64,000 bases of DNA from Flavobacterium inviolabile (GCF_013389455.1 NZ_CP058278.1:2108001-2172000), one strand, 5' to 3'; positions 7,695 to 18,400 are shown, counted from the first letter of the stretch. Made by a program: numbers and translations. The notes: generated by a model not told the origin, from the letters alone.

Positions 7695-7804
7695 TTTGTA
7701 TCTTTTTTTGGTTTCCGGATTTTACAAACAGCATTTCCATTTTCTGTTTGATATCTTTTAATAAACTCATATTTACAGGACATAACTGTAGTAACGATAA
7801 GCAT
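7691..7804 (-). CDS. 37-aa mini-lipoprotein coupled to the next gene
   Basis: The frame starts at ATG 7804 and ends in an ATGA overlap with the 247-aa lipoprotein gene. MLIVTTVMSC is a short but plausible lipoprotein signal (the start may lie further upstream at a non-ATG codon), followed by a basic tail rich in Lys and Arg. It may also be a truncated remnant. Upstream, 7805-7984 holds only AT-rich DNA with one GGATGGA hairpin. Confidence 0.35.
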   Translation of the reverse strand: MLIVTTVMSCKYEFIKRYQTENGNAVCKIRKPKKDTK

Positions 7805-7930
7805 TATTAAAATAAATATTACCGATCACCTTTTACAGAACCGTCAGCATGTGGGTGGGGGGAAACTTTAAAATACCTGAAGATCTCGTCAGAGAGTCTA
7901 CATTCTATAAATAGTATTTGTGTATTAAAA

Positions 7931-7951
7931 CGAATGGACAATATCCATCCG
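7931..7951 (-). repeat. GGATGGA-type hairpin, copy 1
   Basis: CGAATGGA-CAATA-TCCATCCG, nearly palindromic with one mismatch, followed on the plus strand by a T run. Copies of the same hairpin lie at 8750, 9546 and 11223, each in the gap beside a lipoprotein gene. Confidence 0.65.
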
Positions 7952-7984
7952 TTTTTAGTATTATAACTTTCTTCTTAATACTGT

Positions 7985-8734
7985 TTATTCAATAACAACC
8001 GGAATATTGATAAAAGTCTTTCTTTCTCTTGTTTTTAAAACATTTTTATCAGAAGTACTTTCGTAAGAGTACTCTAAAATATAACCTCTAAAGTTATTCT
8101 TTCCCTTTTTTTCAAAAGTAACTCCAACTTTAAAAGTTTGATTCGCAAAAAAGCTTGCGCTATCCTTTTTAACCGTTCTGATGTTGCAAAAGGTTGAATC
8201 AAATTCACGAGAAATTACTAAAAATGAGTTACTACCTTTCTTTAAAAATGGAACATAATTAATAGTTAGTTCATTTTCTTTATTGGATTCTAATTTCGAA
8301 GTTTTAAATTCATAGGTATAGTATGTACTTTTATTTGCTAATAATTTTCCTTTTTCATCATAATTAAACTCCTGATTAGCATATTCTTCATTACATATAT
8401 TTTTATATTCAACTATTTTTCGCAATCTATTTTTAGAATCATAATACTTCCATTTTCCATCTTTAATTTTATAAATGGTATTTCCTTCCGATTCTAATCC
8501 ATGCTCATTATAAAATTTAGTATAAAAAGACAACTTATTTTCCTTACTAAAAACCATTTTGGAGTTCATCATACCATCATTGAAATACAATATTGAATCT
8601 AATGATTCTTCATCATTATTCATATAAGCTTTTGAGACTATTTTTCCCTGTTTATCGTACTGAATAATTTCTTGGGTCTCATTTTTACAAGAGACAAAGA
8701 AGAATGTAATTCCTAACAAAATTATTTTTTTCAT
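7985..8734 (-). CDS. MORN/YwqK-like lipoprotein, copy A
   Basis: 249 aa; MKKIILLGITFFFVSC gives a lipobox VSC. Residues about 25-125 show repeated short beta-hairpin units (YDKQGKIVSKAY, YNEHGLESEG, KDGKWKYYDSKNRLRKIVEY) of the MORN-variant type seen in YwqK-family 'antitoxins'. The C-terminal half is an Ig-like beta domain. Its copy at 9611 is almost identical in the signal peptide, in about residues 95-135 and at the C-terminus, and diverged between them, so the pair arose by duplication. A role as periplasmic immunity protein for Rhs toxins is an inference. Confidence 0.7.
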   Translation of the reverse strand: MKKIILLGITFFFVSCKNETQEIIQYDKQGKIVSKAYMNNDEESLDSILYFNDGMMNSKMVFSKENKLSFYTKFYNEHGLESEGNTIYKIKDGKWKYYDSKNRLRKIVEYKNICNEEYANQEFNYDEKGKLLANKSTYYTYEFKTSKLESNKENELTINYVPFLKKGSNSFLVISREFDSTFCNIRTVKKDSASFFANQTFKVGVTFEKKGKNNFRGYILEYSYESTSDKNVLKTRERKTFINIPVVIE

Positions 8735-8749
8735 TTTTATTTTATTAGA

Positions 8750-8773
8750 AAGGATGGACAGTAATCCATCCTT
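8750..8773 (-). terminator. GGATGGA hairpin, copy 2 (terminator-like)
   Basis: Perfect AAGGATGGA-CAGTAA-TCCATCCTT, with a T7 run on the plus strand and a weak T run on the minus strand. It lies between the 139-aa and 249-aa genes and is likely the transcription end of the former. Confidence 0.6.
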
Positions 8774-8823
8774 TTTTTAAAAATTAATATAGTAATTGTA
8801 AATCAATCCATATTAAATATATT

Positions 8824-9243
8824 CTATGATTTTATGTAACATAGCCCCTTTATATTGTCAGTAACAAATAAATCTCGGACGATGCCTTCTGCTTTTTCAA
8901 ATCTTATAATTGTACCATTAAAATTGACCCCGGCAATATCCCTCCTTTGGTTAAAATTTTCACGAAAAGTAGATTTCAATTTTAATTCTAATAAATCTCC
9001 TTTTTTTATAGGGGTACAATTTGATATATGATCTTTAGAAGACATGATCTTGAAAATAGAGTCATTTTTTTTAGCATAAACTAAATATACATTTTCAATA
9101 GAATCAAGTTTACTGATTTCATAGATGTTTTGATTTGATTTATGAATTACCCATTCACCATTAAGGTTGTTTAGAGATGTGTTGTTAGACTTACAAAAAA
9201 CTAAACCTAAAATAAAAATAGAACTAAATAAGATTTTTTTCAT
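8824..9243 (-). CDS. Lipoprotein of unknown function
   Basis: 139 aa with the signal MKKILFSSIFILGLVFC; Cys17 is the likely lipidation site although the -1 Phe is unusual. The mature part begins with a lipocalin-like NLNGEWVIHK segment. Its start overlaps the stop of the preceding truncated 85-aa gene (9240) by four bases, ATGA-style. Confidence 0.6.
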   Translation of the reverse strand: MKKILFSSIFILGLVFCKSNNTSLNNLNGEWVIHKSNQNIYEISKLDSIENVYLVYAKKNDSIFKIMSSKDHISNCTPIKKGDLLELKLKSTFRENFNQRRDIAGVNFNGTIIRFEKAEGIVRDLFVTDNIKGLCYIKS

Positions 9244-9497
9244 AATAAATTGTATGGATATGTTTGTATTATAACTGCGGCTCTATTCCCTTCTTTAACA
9301 GAGTAAGTACCCGTACCATTTTTATATAAAGTTCCACCAGTACTGTCTCCATTATCAAGCAGATACTCAGCTATTACATAACCGCTATTATCCGGGTAAG
9401 AATGTTTCATTGTTTTCCTTGTCTGGTTATCCTGGCAGGAAAATAGTAGCAATAAAATAAAAAAATTACCAGGTATATATTTTTTAGCTTTTATCAT
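9240..9497 (-). pseudogene. Truncated duplicate of the MORN-like lipoprotein at 10410
   Basis: 85 aa. The first 50 or so residues, including the signal (MIKAKKYI..., LLFSC) and TRKTMK.YYPDNSG.VIAEYLLDNGD, match the 251-aa protein encoded at 10410-11165, then the sequence switches to an unrelated tail. The copy has lost the MORN-like and Ig-like parts. It may still be translated and exported. Confidence 0.65.
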
Positions 9498-9545
9498 TTT
9501 TTATCCGTTTTACTACTTTACCAATCAATTGGATTTCTATTAAAA

Positions 9546-9566
9546 CGAATGGAGAATATCCATCCG
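9546..9566 (-). repeat. GGATGGA-type hairpin, copy 3
   Basis: CGAATGGA-GAATA-TCCATCCG. Its flanks on both sides match those of copy 1 at 7931, so hairpin and following lipoprotein gene were duplicated as one unit. Confidence 0.65.
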
Positions 9567-9610
9567 TTTTTAGTACTATAACTTTCTTTTTAATACTGTT
9601 TATTTAATAA

Positions 9611-10357
9611 TTATTCAACAACAACCGGAATATTGATAAAAGTCTTTCTTTCTCTTGTTTTTAAAACATTTTTATCAGAAGTTTCTTTATAATAGTATTC
9701 TAAAATATAACCTCTGAAATTATTCTTGCCTTTATCTCCAAAACTGACATCAATTTTAAACGTCAAATGAGTAGTTGTACTTACACTATCTTTTTTAACG
9801 GCATTGATATTGCAAAAACTTGAATCAAATTCAGGCGAAAAAACTAATAAGGAAGTAGTTCCTTTTTTTATAAAAGGAACATAATTAACCGTTAGTTCAT
9901 TTACTTTATTGGATTCTAATTTCGAAGTTTTAAATTTATAGGTATAGTATGAACTTTTATTTGCTAATAATTTTCCTTTTTCATCATAATTAAACTCCTG
10001 ATTAGCATATTCTTCATTACATATATTCTTATACTCTACTATTTTTCGTAATCTATTTTTAGAATCATAATATTTCCATCTCCCATCCTTTACCTTATTA
10101 ATAGTATTTCCTTCTGATGCTATCCCTAGCTTATCATAATATTTAACATAACAGGACGATTCATTGTCCTTGCTAAAAAACATTTTGGAATCTATTATGC
10201 CATTTGTAAAATTAATTACAGAATCTAAGGAAGTATTATTACTAACATAATTTTTTGAAGCTACTCTTCCTTGTTTATCATATTGTATAATTTCTTGGGT
10301 CTCATTTTTACAAGAGACAAAGAAGAATGTAATTCCTAACAAAATTATTTTTTTCAT
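9611..10357 (-). CDS. MORN/YwqK-like lipoprotein, copy B
   Basis: 248 aa, paralogue of the 249-aa protein at 7985, with the same signal peptide and lipobox, the same KYYDSKNRLRKIVEYKNICNEEY block and the same C-terminus (RERKTFINIPVVVE). Differences cluster in about residues 30-90 and 165-215, which suggests diversifying change in surface-exposed parts. Gene order (MORN lipoprotein after an MIKAKKY lipoprotein) is the same in both copies of the unit. Confidence 0.7.
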   Translation of the reverse strand: MKKIILLGITFFFVSCKNETQEIIQYDKQGRVASKNYVSNNTSLDSVINFTNGIIDSKMFFSKDNESSCYVKYYDKLGIASEGNTINKVKDGRWKYYDSKNRLRKIVEYKNICNEEYANQEFNYDEKGKLLANKSSYYTYKFKTSKLESNKVNELTVNYVPFIKKGTTSLLVFSPEFDSSFCNINAVKKDSVSTTTHLTFKIDVSFGDKGKNNFRGYILEYYYKETSDKNVLKTRERKTFINIPVVVE

Positions 10358-10409
10358 TTTATTTTTATCATTGATCAGGAAAGTTAGTTAACCCTAATTC
10401 AAAAAAATG

Positions 10410-11165
10410 TTATTCTACATGATAATCAAAAGAGAGGGTATCGGATAAAACAGTTTCTCTTTTATCTTTAAACTTATATTGAATATAGGCACGAATTGTA
10501 TTCTTTCCTTTTTTGACCGCCTGCTCTTCAACATCAAGGGTTACCGGTTCTATTTTGGTAATATCCCGTTTTATTTTTGAATTGTCATAATCTAACAGCT
10601 CAAAATGGAACTCTCTTTCGGTATTGGGTATATTCGGAAACATAAACTGGTATTTAACTGTATCACCAATTTTATACCTTTTTGGTTTTTTTTGTTCCCT
10701 GATTTTATATTGATATATTTCAATTAAAAAAAGTCCTTGCCAGTTATTCAACTCTCCATCTTTATCATATTTTGTGATGAAAGTAGGATTACCAAAATCA
10801 TCATAGAAAGCGTATTTTCTAATTTTGCCATCCGGGTAATTCCAGGTTATTTCGCCTATATCTTTATCATTTTTAACAAAGTGAATCGACTCCACATTAC
10901 CATTTTCAAAATAAAATTTGGTGGTGCCGTAAATCTCATTATTAACGTAAGTTCCGGTCTTTCTTAATCTGTTTTGATTATCATAAAATGAATATTTTCC
11001 ATCAATAATAGTGTCTCCATTATCAAGCAGATATTCAGCTATTACATGACCGCTATTATCCGGGTAATAATACTTCATTGTTTTCCTTGTCTGGTTATCC
11101 TGGCAGGAAAATAGTAGCAATAAACTAAAAAAAATACCAAGTATATATTTTTTAGCTTTTATCAT
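10410..11165 (-). CDS. MORN-repeat lipoprotein (intact parent of the truncated copy)
   Basis: 251 aa from the ATG at 11165, chosen because the duplicate at 9497 starts at the same MIKAKKY; a further ATG at 11183 adds six polar residues before the signal. Lipobox LLFSC. Residues about 35-135 carry consecutive MORN-variant hairpins (DGKYSFYDNQNRLRKTGTY, GTTKFYFENGNVESIHF, GEITWNYPDGKIRKYAFYDD), and the C-terminal part is an Ig-like beta domain similar to that of the 248-249-aa proteins. Probably an outer-membrane or periplasmic surface lipoprotein of the Rhs locus. Confidence 0.7.
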   Translation of the reverse strand: MIKAKKYILGIFFSLLLLFSCQDNQTRKTMKYYYPDNSGHVIAEYLLDNGDTIIDGKYSFYDNQNRLRKTGTYVNNEIYGTTKFYFENGNVESIHFVKNDKDIGEITWNYPDGKIRKYAFYDDFGNPTFITKYDKDGELNNWQGLFLIEIYQYKIREQKKPKRYKIGDTVKYQFMFPNIPNTEREFHFELLDYDNSKIKRDITKIEPVTLDVEEQAVKKGKNTIRAYIQYKFKDKRETVLSDTLSFDYHVE

Positions 11166-11222
11166 TTTTATCTGTTTTTTCAACTTTATCTTTCACCTTT
11201 TTCAAACGTATTTATATTGAAA

Positions 11223-11244
11223 AGGATGGAGATTAATCCATCCT
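11223..11244 (-). repeat. GGATGGA hairpin, copy 4
   Basis: Perfect AGGATGGA-GATTAA-TCCATCCT in the gap between the 128-aa and 251-aa genes, in the same position relative to a lipoprotein gene as the other copies. Confidence 0.6.
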
Positions 11245-11305
11245 AATCTTTTTAAGATTTAATATGTGGTTGATTTCAAATTGTTAAAAAAACAGAAATC
11301 AAACA

Positions 11306-11692
11306 TTATTTCTTATTATGGAGTTTTTTAATTTTTATCAAGCTTCCATTATTAATAATAATATTATTACTGTTTTCTACCTTATGATTAGAAAGTACTT
11401 TAGTTGCAAAATAAATAGTATCCTTTAACATTTCCTTTCTGGAAAAACTCATTTGTAAATCAGAATTATTATCCTTTAAAAGGAGGTGAAATTTTTTATA
11501 TTCAATTTTCCCGTTTATCTTCTTTCCATTTAGAAGTTTTCTTTCATATATGCTATCATTAAATATTATAATACCGTTTTCTGATTGAAACTTCTGCCCA
11601 AATTCCATTTTGTAACTTCCATTCATTTTTTCTTCTTGTGCATCATTCAAAAACGAAAAAATAAACAAACCAGTTATAATTAAATATTTCAT
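11306..11692 (-). CDS. Exported protein of unknown function
   Basis: 128 aa with a signal (MKYLIITGLFIFSFLNDAQ) cleavable after DAQ. The mature part is small, beta-rich and very basic. It is the second gene after the Rhs protein and a candidate immunity protein for its C-terminal domain. Family not recognised. Confidence 0.6.
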   Translation of the reverse strand: MKYLIITGLFIFSFLNDAQEEKMNGSYKMEFGQKFQSENGIIIFNDSIYERKLLNGKKINGKIEYKKFHLLLKDNNSDLQMSFSRKEMLKDTIYFATKVLSNHKVENSNNIIINNGSLIKIKKLHNKK

Positions 11693-11713
11693 ATAATTAA
11701 TATAATATACTCA

Positions 11714-11899
11714 CTAATGAGAATTAATAATTTTTAAAATCATCAAAATTATACCCAAAAAGGCGATTAAAAGAAATTTAATAGCAAAAGATTTACTAAT
11801 TGAATCTCTTGTATTCCAGTTTTTAAATTTCTCTTTATATATCAATAAGTATCCAATCAAAATAATAATCAAAATACTTAAAGTAGTAAAATCTCCCAT
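11714..11899 (-). CDS. Small two-helix membrane protein directly behind the Rhs gene
   Basis: 61 aa with helices at about 6-22 and 41-58 joined by a basic segment. Its ATG lies two bases after the Rhs stop, so it is certainly co-transcribed. In polymorphic toxin systems the gene right behind the toxin domain is normally the immunity gene, and this is the best positional candidate. It has the same design as the 60-aa protein at 3473. Confidence 0.65.
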   Translation of the reverse strand: MGDFTTLSILIIILIGYLLIYKEKFKNWNTRDSISKSFAIKFLLIAFLGIILMILKIINSH

Positions 11900-11901
11900 A
11901 T

Positions 11902-14900
11902 TTAATTAGCTCTATGTAAACCCGATTTAGTTTCTCTCATTGCATCCATAACTTTATCTGCTCCCATTGTTCCTAAATTTAATAACTGTCCAGCTGCAGG
12001 CTCACCTAAAATCTTAAATGCCTCATTCCCTATTTCAGGTGCAATTAACATAATTCCTTTAGTTAACATTTTTTCATTAGTTAATGTGTTTGTATTATAA
12101 TTATCTATTAATTCTAATCCTGTTCCAGCTGCTGAAGCAATGCTTCCATAACTAATCAATGCAGCTCCAACTGGGGCACCTACACCTGTAAAAATCATTA
12201 CAGTCCCTGCAACTGTTGCGATATCCCCAGAATTAGATAAAATTGGTGCAATCTGTGAGGCGGCACTTGAATTTGCATTAATAATAGCTCCACCTTCGGT
12301 TGTAAAGCTCTTATCTGAAGCCTTAACAAAATCGCCTCCATTTACACTATATTTACCATCTTTTGTAAATTCATAACTATTACTATAATCGGCATCGTTT
12401 CCTGTTCTACTATCAAAAACCTCCTGAATATTAGTGTATCCTTTTTTTGCTGCTTGATCAACTGTTTTTATTTCAGGATCGTATGTAATATGCTGAGTTC
12501 CGTCACTTGCTTTCCAATTAACCCAGTCATCATTTTCCACCGCCGTCGTCATCTGTATACGGTCATCATAAATATTAGAAGTACTAATCGCCTGCATCCC
12601 ATCCGGATCAATAAAGAACATCGGATTGTTTAAAGCATATACATAAGGCGAAAAACGTCTGGATTTCTCTGCTAATGGATCAATATTCATCCATCTGCCT
12701 ATAGCCGCATCATAATTACGCGCTCCATAATCATACAGATTCAATCCCAATTCCTCCTGCAATTCCTTTCCGTTATATTTGTATTTATACGGATTAGGAT
12801 TCATTTCATCTTCCTGCATCAATTGCGGTACATTATAACCCGGAGTTCCGTCCATAGGCAATACAAAAGTATAGCCTTGTGTATTATAGGCCTTATGCTT
12901 TAAACCAAACGGATAATAATGATTCTCTTCCATAATGGTGGCCTCTCCGGTAAAACTATTCTCCGTATAGGACAGGCGTGTATTCCCCAGATGATCGGTA
13001 TAGTTAAATACATAATTAAAAAAATAATCCCCAAATCCGTAAACGGCATTCACATAACCCTCTGCATGCGGGAAAAATTTTAAAATACTGTTTTCATACT
13101 GAAAACCACCTAAATAATCGGTTGTTTTAACTGCTGCCCCCTCGGTAACTTTCTTCTGTACTTTTACACCCGCTGCGTTGTAAAGATAATTAATTTTATT
13201 CCCGCCGGAAAATGTTATTTCCACCGGCAGGTTCAGATGATTGTACACAATATTCGTGATCTTTTTGTTCTCATCCTTGATCATATTGCCGTTTGCATCA
13301 TAAGCATAATCGTCATAAGTATTTCCGTAACCGTTATCGGTAAAACCTTCCGGATTGTTGGTCGCATCGTTTACCCGCATCAGTTTGTTGCCGTTATAGA
13401 AATAACTTAAATCGTCTATATCGATACTAAAGGTAGGATTATCCAGATTTCCTTTGCGCTGTAAGGATGTAATATTGCCATTCTTGTCATAGCTGATCGT
13501 TTCATTATAGGATCCGGATACCGGGCTCATGGTTTCCGGCTTCTGGTAAAACCCTTTGTTCAGCCGGTTTAGTTTATCATACTGATAGCCGTATTTACGC
13601 AGTATCTGATCGTTTTTCGTCTTCCAGAACGTTTCGGCTATATTCCCGTTATACAACGGTTTTACCAAACCTCCCATACTCTGGGAAGCCGTTGTTACCC
13701 TTCCGTTCTGGCTTTCGGTTACCTGGTTGTAGTTGATCTTAAACCCGAACAAATCCCCGTTGCCCAAAAACAGCTCCGGACTTCCTAAAGCCGCTTCATT
13801 GTTAATGTCTGTCAGCCAGCCGCGGATGTTGTAGCGGTAATCAACCTTTTGTACCCCTATAGCGCCGGAGGGATCGGAACCACCCACGTTTTTGGAGATC
13901 AGTTTACCCAATTCGTCATACGTATTTTTAGCTAACAGTTGTTCGGCACCACCATTGATCTGGTGTTTGTGCAGTAGCAAACGGTCCTGCTCGGTATAGG
14001 TAAAGCTATCGGTAAGCGTTAGCAATGTGGCACTGCCGTTGCGCTTGTGATAGGTTTTGGTATACAGCGTTTTCCCCATAAAATCCAGTTTGGTATCGGT
14101 TTGCGTATACCCGCCTAAGTAATTGGTGGTATAGGTACGAACCGGTCTGGATTTCAGGTCATAGAACGTATAGCCCTGTTCGCTGAAGGTTTCGGAAGCA
14201 TTCGTCTGCACACGCGTCCAGCCTCCGGTAGCCAGTCCCTTTACGGCTGTGGTGATGTTTTGTCCTTCCACCTGCGATGGTACAGTTGGCGCATTCGGAT
14301 AGGCATAATCGTCATAATACAATACCGAAAGCAGTTTCATGCCGCTGGTCGGGAAAGCCACATTGGTATAGCCGATGCTTATGCCGTCCACCGTAGTAGC
14401 GGTAGCTCTTTTTTCCGAAAAATTGGTATTGGCTGCATTGCGCTGGGATTGTAAAGCACTTCGTGTATCGGAAGTGGCCAGCCATCCGGTATAGACCACA
14501 CGTCCCAGTCCGTCATATTTGGATACGATCCATCCGGTCTGCGTACCGCCAAACGGTGTCAGCACCGGGCCGGAAGCGACCACACGGTCCAGTTTGTCAT
14601 AAACCATAAACTCCCATTGTTTGCCGGGTAGTTTCTTTTCGGCCATCCGGTTGCGGGAATCATATTTGTACTGGTAGCACAAATCGTTCAGCTGGGTTTC
14701 CGGATTGGCTGCCAATGGCGGGATCACATAGGTCAGGTTGCCGTATTCGTCATAGACATAGTAGGTATCGTGCGCCACCTCGTCATTATAAAGCCTTTTC
14801 AGGATCAGTTTTCCCTGTTTGTCATTAAACACTTCCACGGTATTGTCTTTACCGGAGGTCCAGTTTTCATTTTTGCTGATGTTTTTATACAGCTGACTCG

Positions 14901-15462
14901 CTTTATAATAACCTTTGTTCTGCAGCTGCGGGACATATAACCCCTGTGCGGCATCCCAGGTGGTCGCTGCGGCATAGTATTTTACCTCACTGCCGGTATT
15001 GGTCTGGTATTCCATTTTAACGCTGTGATCGACCCCTTCATTTGGGGCAAGCTGCCAGTCGGCTCCCGGAGCACCCTGTCGTAAAGGCCGTGCCGATGGT
15101 GCGGCTTCCAGCAGTTTTTCGCTAAACGGATATTGTCCGGTATACTGGGAATAGTTGAGTGTAGCCTGCTGGGCATTGTTCTGGTAGCTCATGTCAACAG
15201 TGGTAGCTGCATACGGAAGGTAATCCTTTAGCTGGCGCCCCATGTCATATTCGATATGGGTGATGATATCCTTGCCGGTAGCCGATTGCTTGTTCGCTAC
15301 CTGCTGTACCGGGCGACCCAGTCCGTCATAATAGGTTACCGTACTTGCCGGACGGCCGCCATTGGCTTCCCGGTAAACGGTTTTTTTCGTGTAATTCTGT
15401 GTGGTGGTTTGTGCAATAACCCATAACGGTGCACAAAGCAATAGTATTGCCAGTTTTTTCAT
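11902..15462 (-). CDS. Rhs-repeat core protein with variable C-terminal domain
   Basis: 1186 aa. Signal peptide ([18 protein letters not shown]), an N-terminal DUF6443-like part ([14 protein letters not shown]), many YD repeats (YDxxGxL/YDGLGRVV), and the conserved Rhs core end [19 protein letters not shown]...[11 protein letters not shown] around residues 915-956. After that 230 residues form the variable C-terminal region: a polar part, then a Gly/Ala-rich hydrophobic stretch ([21 protein letters not shown]), then a short soluble end. No nuclease, deaminase or ADP-ribosyltransferase motif is visible, so the toxin type is open. The core is GC-richer than the variable tip, a sign of tip exchange. 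Rhs cores form a hollow shell that encloses the tip. Confidence 0.9.
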   Translation of the reverse strand: MKKLAILLLCAPLWVIAQTTTQNYTKKTVYREANGGRPASTVTYYDGLGRPVQQVANKQSATGKDIITHIEYDMGRQLKDYLPYAATTVDMSYQNNAQQATLNYSQYTGQYPFSEKLLEAAPSARPLRQGAPGADWQLAPNEGVDHSVKMEYQTNTGSEVKYYAAATTWDAAQGLYVPQLQNKGYYKASQLYKNISKNENWTSGKDNTVEVFNDKQGKLILKRLYNDEVAHDTYYVYDEYGNLTYVIPPLAANPETQLNDLCYQYKYDSRNRMAEKKLPGKQWEFMVYDKLDRVVASGPVLTPFGGTQTGWIVSKYDGLGRVVYTGWLATSDTRSALQSQRNAANTNFSEKRATATTVDGISIGYTNVAFPTSGMKLLSVLYYDDYAYPNAPTVPSQVEGQNITTAVKGLATGGWTRVQTNASETFSEQGYTFYDLKSRPVRTYTTNYLGGYTQTDTKLDFMGKTLYTKTYHKRNGSATLLTLTDSFTYTEQDRLLLHKHQINGGAEQLLAKNTYDELGKLISKNVGGSDPSGAIGVQKVDYRYNIRGWLTDINNEAALGSPELFLGNGDLFGFKINYNQVTESQNGRVTTASQSMGGLVKPLYNGNIAETFWKTKNDQILRKYGYQYDKLNRLNKGFYQKPETMSPVSGSYNETISYDKNGNITSLQRKGNLDNPTFSIDIDDLSYFYNGNKLMRVNDATNNPEGFTDNGYGNTYDDYAYDANGNMIKDENKKITNIVYNHLNLPVEITFSGGNKINYLYNAAGVKVQKKVTEGAAVKTTDYLGGFQYENSILKFFPHAEGYVNAVYGFGDYFFNYVFNYTDHLGNTRLSYTENSFTGEATIMEENHYYPFGLKHKAYNTQGYTFVLPMDGTPGYNVPQLMQEDEMNPNPYKYKYNGKELQEELGLNLYDYGARNYDAAIGRWMNIDPLAEKSRRFSPYVYALNNPMFFIDPDGMQAISTSNIYDDRIQMTTAVENDDWVNWKASDGTQHITYDPEIKTVDQAAKKGYTNIQEVFDSRTGNDADYSNSYEFTKDGKYSVNGGDFVKASDKSFTTEGGAIINANSSAASQIAPILSNSGDIATVAGTVMIFTGVGAPVGAALISYGSIASAAGTGLELIDNYNTNTLTNEKMLTKGIMLIAPEIGNEAFKILGEPAAGQLLNLGTMGADKVMDAMRETKSGLHRAN

Positions 15463-15474
15463 GGTGTTATCGTA

Positions 15475-18400
15475 TTAATTGGTTACATAATTGGTATCAT
15501 ACTCTTCTATAACATTGCCGTCGTGATCCTTGATGCGTTTCAGGCGTAGCAGGGCATCATATTCGTAAGTCGTTTTACGGCAGTTATTATTGATGGACTG
15601 TGTGACCAGATGCGTAACCGGGTCATACTGGTACCAGGAAATCACCGATTCCGGATAGGTTTGATGCAGCGTGCAGGGAGCCGCCGGATCCGGTTCCGGA
15701 AACGTACCGCCGCCGCCGGATGACGGAGCAATATAGTTTTCAATCTTGATCATAACCTGATCCAGCTGATTGTAGGTATATTTGGTTTTCGGTCCGTTTA
15801 CCATAGCCGCAAGGGTCATGTTGGCATGCGTATCATATTCTTCGATAACCACACGATCCACCAGCGCTTCGCTTCCTTTTGATGCCTGGATAATCTCCGG
15901 CAGGATCAGGTTCGGGTTGTTGTTCCAGCTTTTAAACAGCGTGCGTTGGGTTCCCATTAAAACAGGAAGGGCATTGTTGTCGGCATAGCGGAAGGTTTTT
16001 ACCTGTACCGGCGTACTCACTTTATTCAGTGCTACCAATTTATTGCAGGCACTGATCTGTGCTGCCGTTAATCCGGTTAACAGGTTCGGCTGGTCGGCAT
16101 AAACATTGCGTACTTCTGTAAACACCGTATCGTCACTGGTAGCTGTTTTTACGGCCAGTGGTAATCCCGGCAGCAAACTGTACTGGTATTCCTGTGTGGA
16201 AGCCACAGTTTTATAATTGGCTTCGTTAACGCCTCCGGTAGTAATCGGAATTGGTTCAATAAAGTTTTTACTTTCTTTTTTAATCAATTCCGCTTTTCGG
16301 GAATACAGGTTGTAAATACCGATATCCAGGTTCTGAACGGTTTTCAGGCGGTTCTCACAAACGGCAAAAGCCAGTCCGCCGGTCGTACCACCATAAGTAT
16401 ACACATTGTCATAACGATAGGTAAACGACTGTTCATTGGTTTTATACAAAACGTCTTTGCGCTTTATCAGCTCCGCTTCTCCTAACAGCGTTCCGTTGTA
16501 TACCGATTCCAGGTTTCCTTTATAAGTACTTCTTTCCTGCTGGAAAGGACTGTTATAGAAAGGATTGATATCCTGCTGGCTGCTCATGTCCTGGTTGTGG
16601 AAGTGTTTTTCTTTTCCGCCCAGTTCAAAATTATCGCCTCCGTAACTGATGGTTACATATTCATATTTCTGGTCAAATACATCCAGATTGGGCATGCTGG
16701 ATGCAAAAGTGCTGAAGTTTACTTCTTTAGGAAATAATATTGCTCCGGTACCGCTGCAACATTTCAGGACAACGTGATTGGTAACCGCATCCAGGTAATT
16801 GGTTTTAAACGGAATCAGCTCAAAAATATCTTTAGACAGGTCCTTTGCCGGCATATAATAAAAACGTTTTACAAATGCATTTTGCGCAGCTGCCGTATAA
16901 TCAACAGCACGTTTTACACGTATGCCGCCATCTTCGATCTGTTTGAAATTGGAAGTATAGCTAAAAGCTGCCGAGGCATCAAACTTTACCAGCGACACAT
17001 AGGTGTTATACAGTTCCAGCTTGTACACATGGCCTTTAAGGATCGGGAATGTTAATGAGGTACTGTAACTAAAATTACCGGTTCCTATTTCCTGGCTGCC
17101 GTCGGGCATGACAACAAATTTCGTTTCGGAAGTATTGGTGGTATTGTCGGTCAGTTTTATATAGGTACGGTCGGTATGTCCCATCTGGGCATTGGCCGTC
17201 AGCGTAATGTCCACTTTGATCTGTTCGTCTATAAAAGCGCCGGAAAATCCGAAGGAACCGTCGGGATTAACAATTGAATTTCCTAAGATACTGTTCGAAG
17301 CCGTTGTTTTGGATTTGGGCGTACGTCCCGGATCATTCCGCCAGATATTCATCGAAATGATTTGCTTTTCGTATTCCTTGGCATATCGGGGCTCATATTC
17401 AAACTCCGTATAACCGCCGGTAGGGTAGGTGATTTTTTTCAGCGATCCTTTCTGGGCATAGCCAAAAGAAGAATTCCTGTCGGCTAAAGCCGAAGAATAA
17501 TACTTCCAGTTATCATCATTGTTTTTAGGCAGTACCATCGTGTTGGAATTTACCCCGTTGTAATAACCGGCTAAATCCTGAGCATAGCTCAAACGATCCG
17601 GAAGTGCTGTCGGGTCATTGTATTCCAGTGTGTACTGTTCGTATTTTCTTCCGGTACCGTAGTTCTTGTCCTTGTTAAATTCTACTTTGGTCAGGAAAAA
17701 ACGATGGGAAGTAGTAGGCGCTTTCGGGAAAAGGTACGTCAGGTTTACTTTATGTAACAGGGTAGTTCCTTCTTTTACCTCTATACTGTTCAGGATGTTG
17801 GCATAGTGTCCGGTTGAGCCGTTTGCAACATTAAAAACGACTTCGGTATAGTTGTTTCCGGCCCGTATTTTCGAAAGGGTTTTTCCGTTAAAAACCGTAT
17901 TTTGCGTAATCCCGGCTACCAGCGAAGTATTTACTGCCGGTGCGGTACAGCCCAGGGCATCTTCTTCGTAGGTGATCTTACTCACGGTTTCGGTACGGGA
18001 CAACGTCACCGTTTTTCCTGTTACGCTCGTGGTATAGTCAAAATAAACCACACCATTGTCCGGATGGACAATCTGGGTAAGATAGAAGCCTGTTGGGGCA
18101 TTCGGATTTTCTTTATGGGTTCCGGTAAAAGAATTTTCGGTAGCACCATCGCCGCCAAAATAGTATTTCACCCCATCGGCAGTTGTAATGCAAAAAGCGG
18201 CATGGTTACGGAAACGGGTTTTTAAATCGGCTTCCGGCCCAACGATTTCTACTTTGATATTGCTGTCCAGTTTGGAAACACGCGGTATAAAGTTTTCATC
18301 CAGATAGAACGATCCGGAATAACCGGGAAAGGAAAAATTAAACATATCCGGTTTAAAATCCCATTCTTTACGAAACTCAAAACACATTTTGTTTAAGGTT

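Noticed and set aside
7840..7900. Possible Rhs-like peptide (SPHPHADGSVKGD) in the 7805-7984 gap
   Set aside because: Resemblance to the core phrase FFPHAEGYV is too weak and has no start or continuation.
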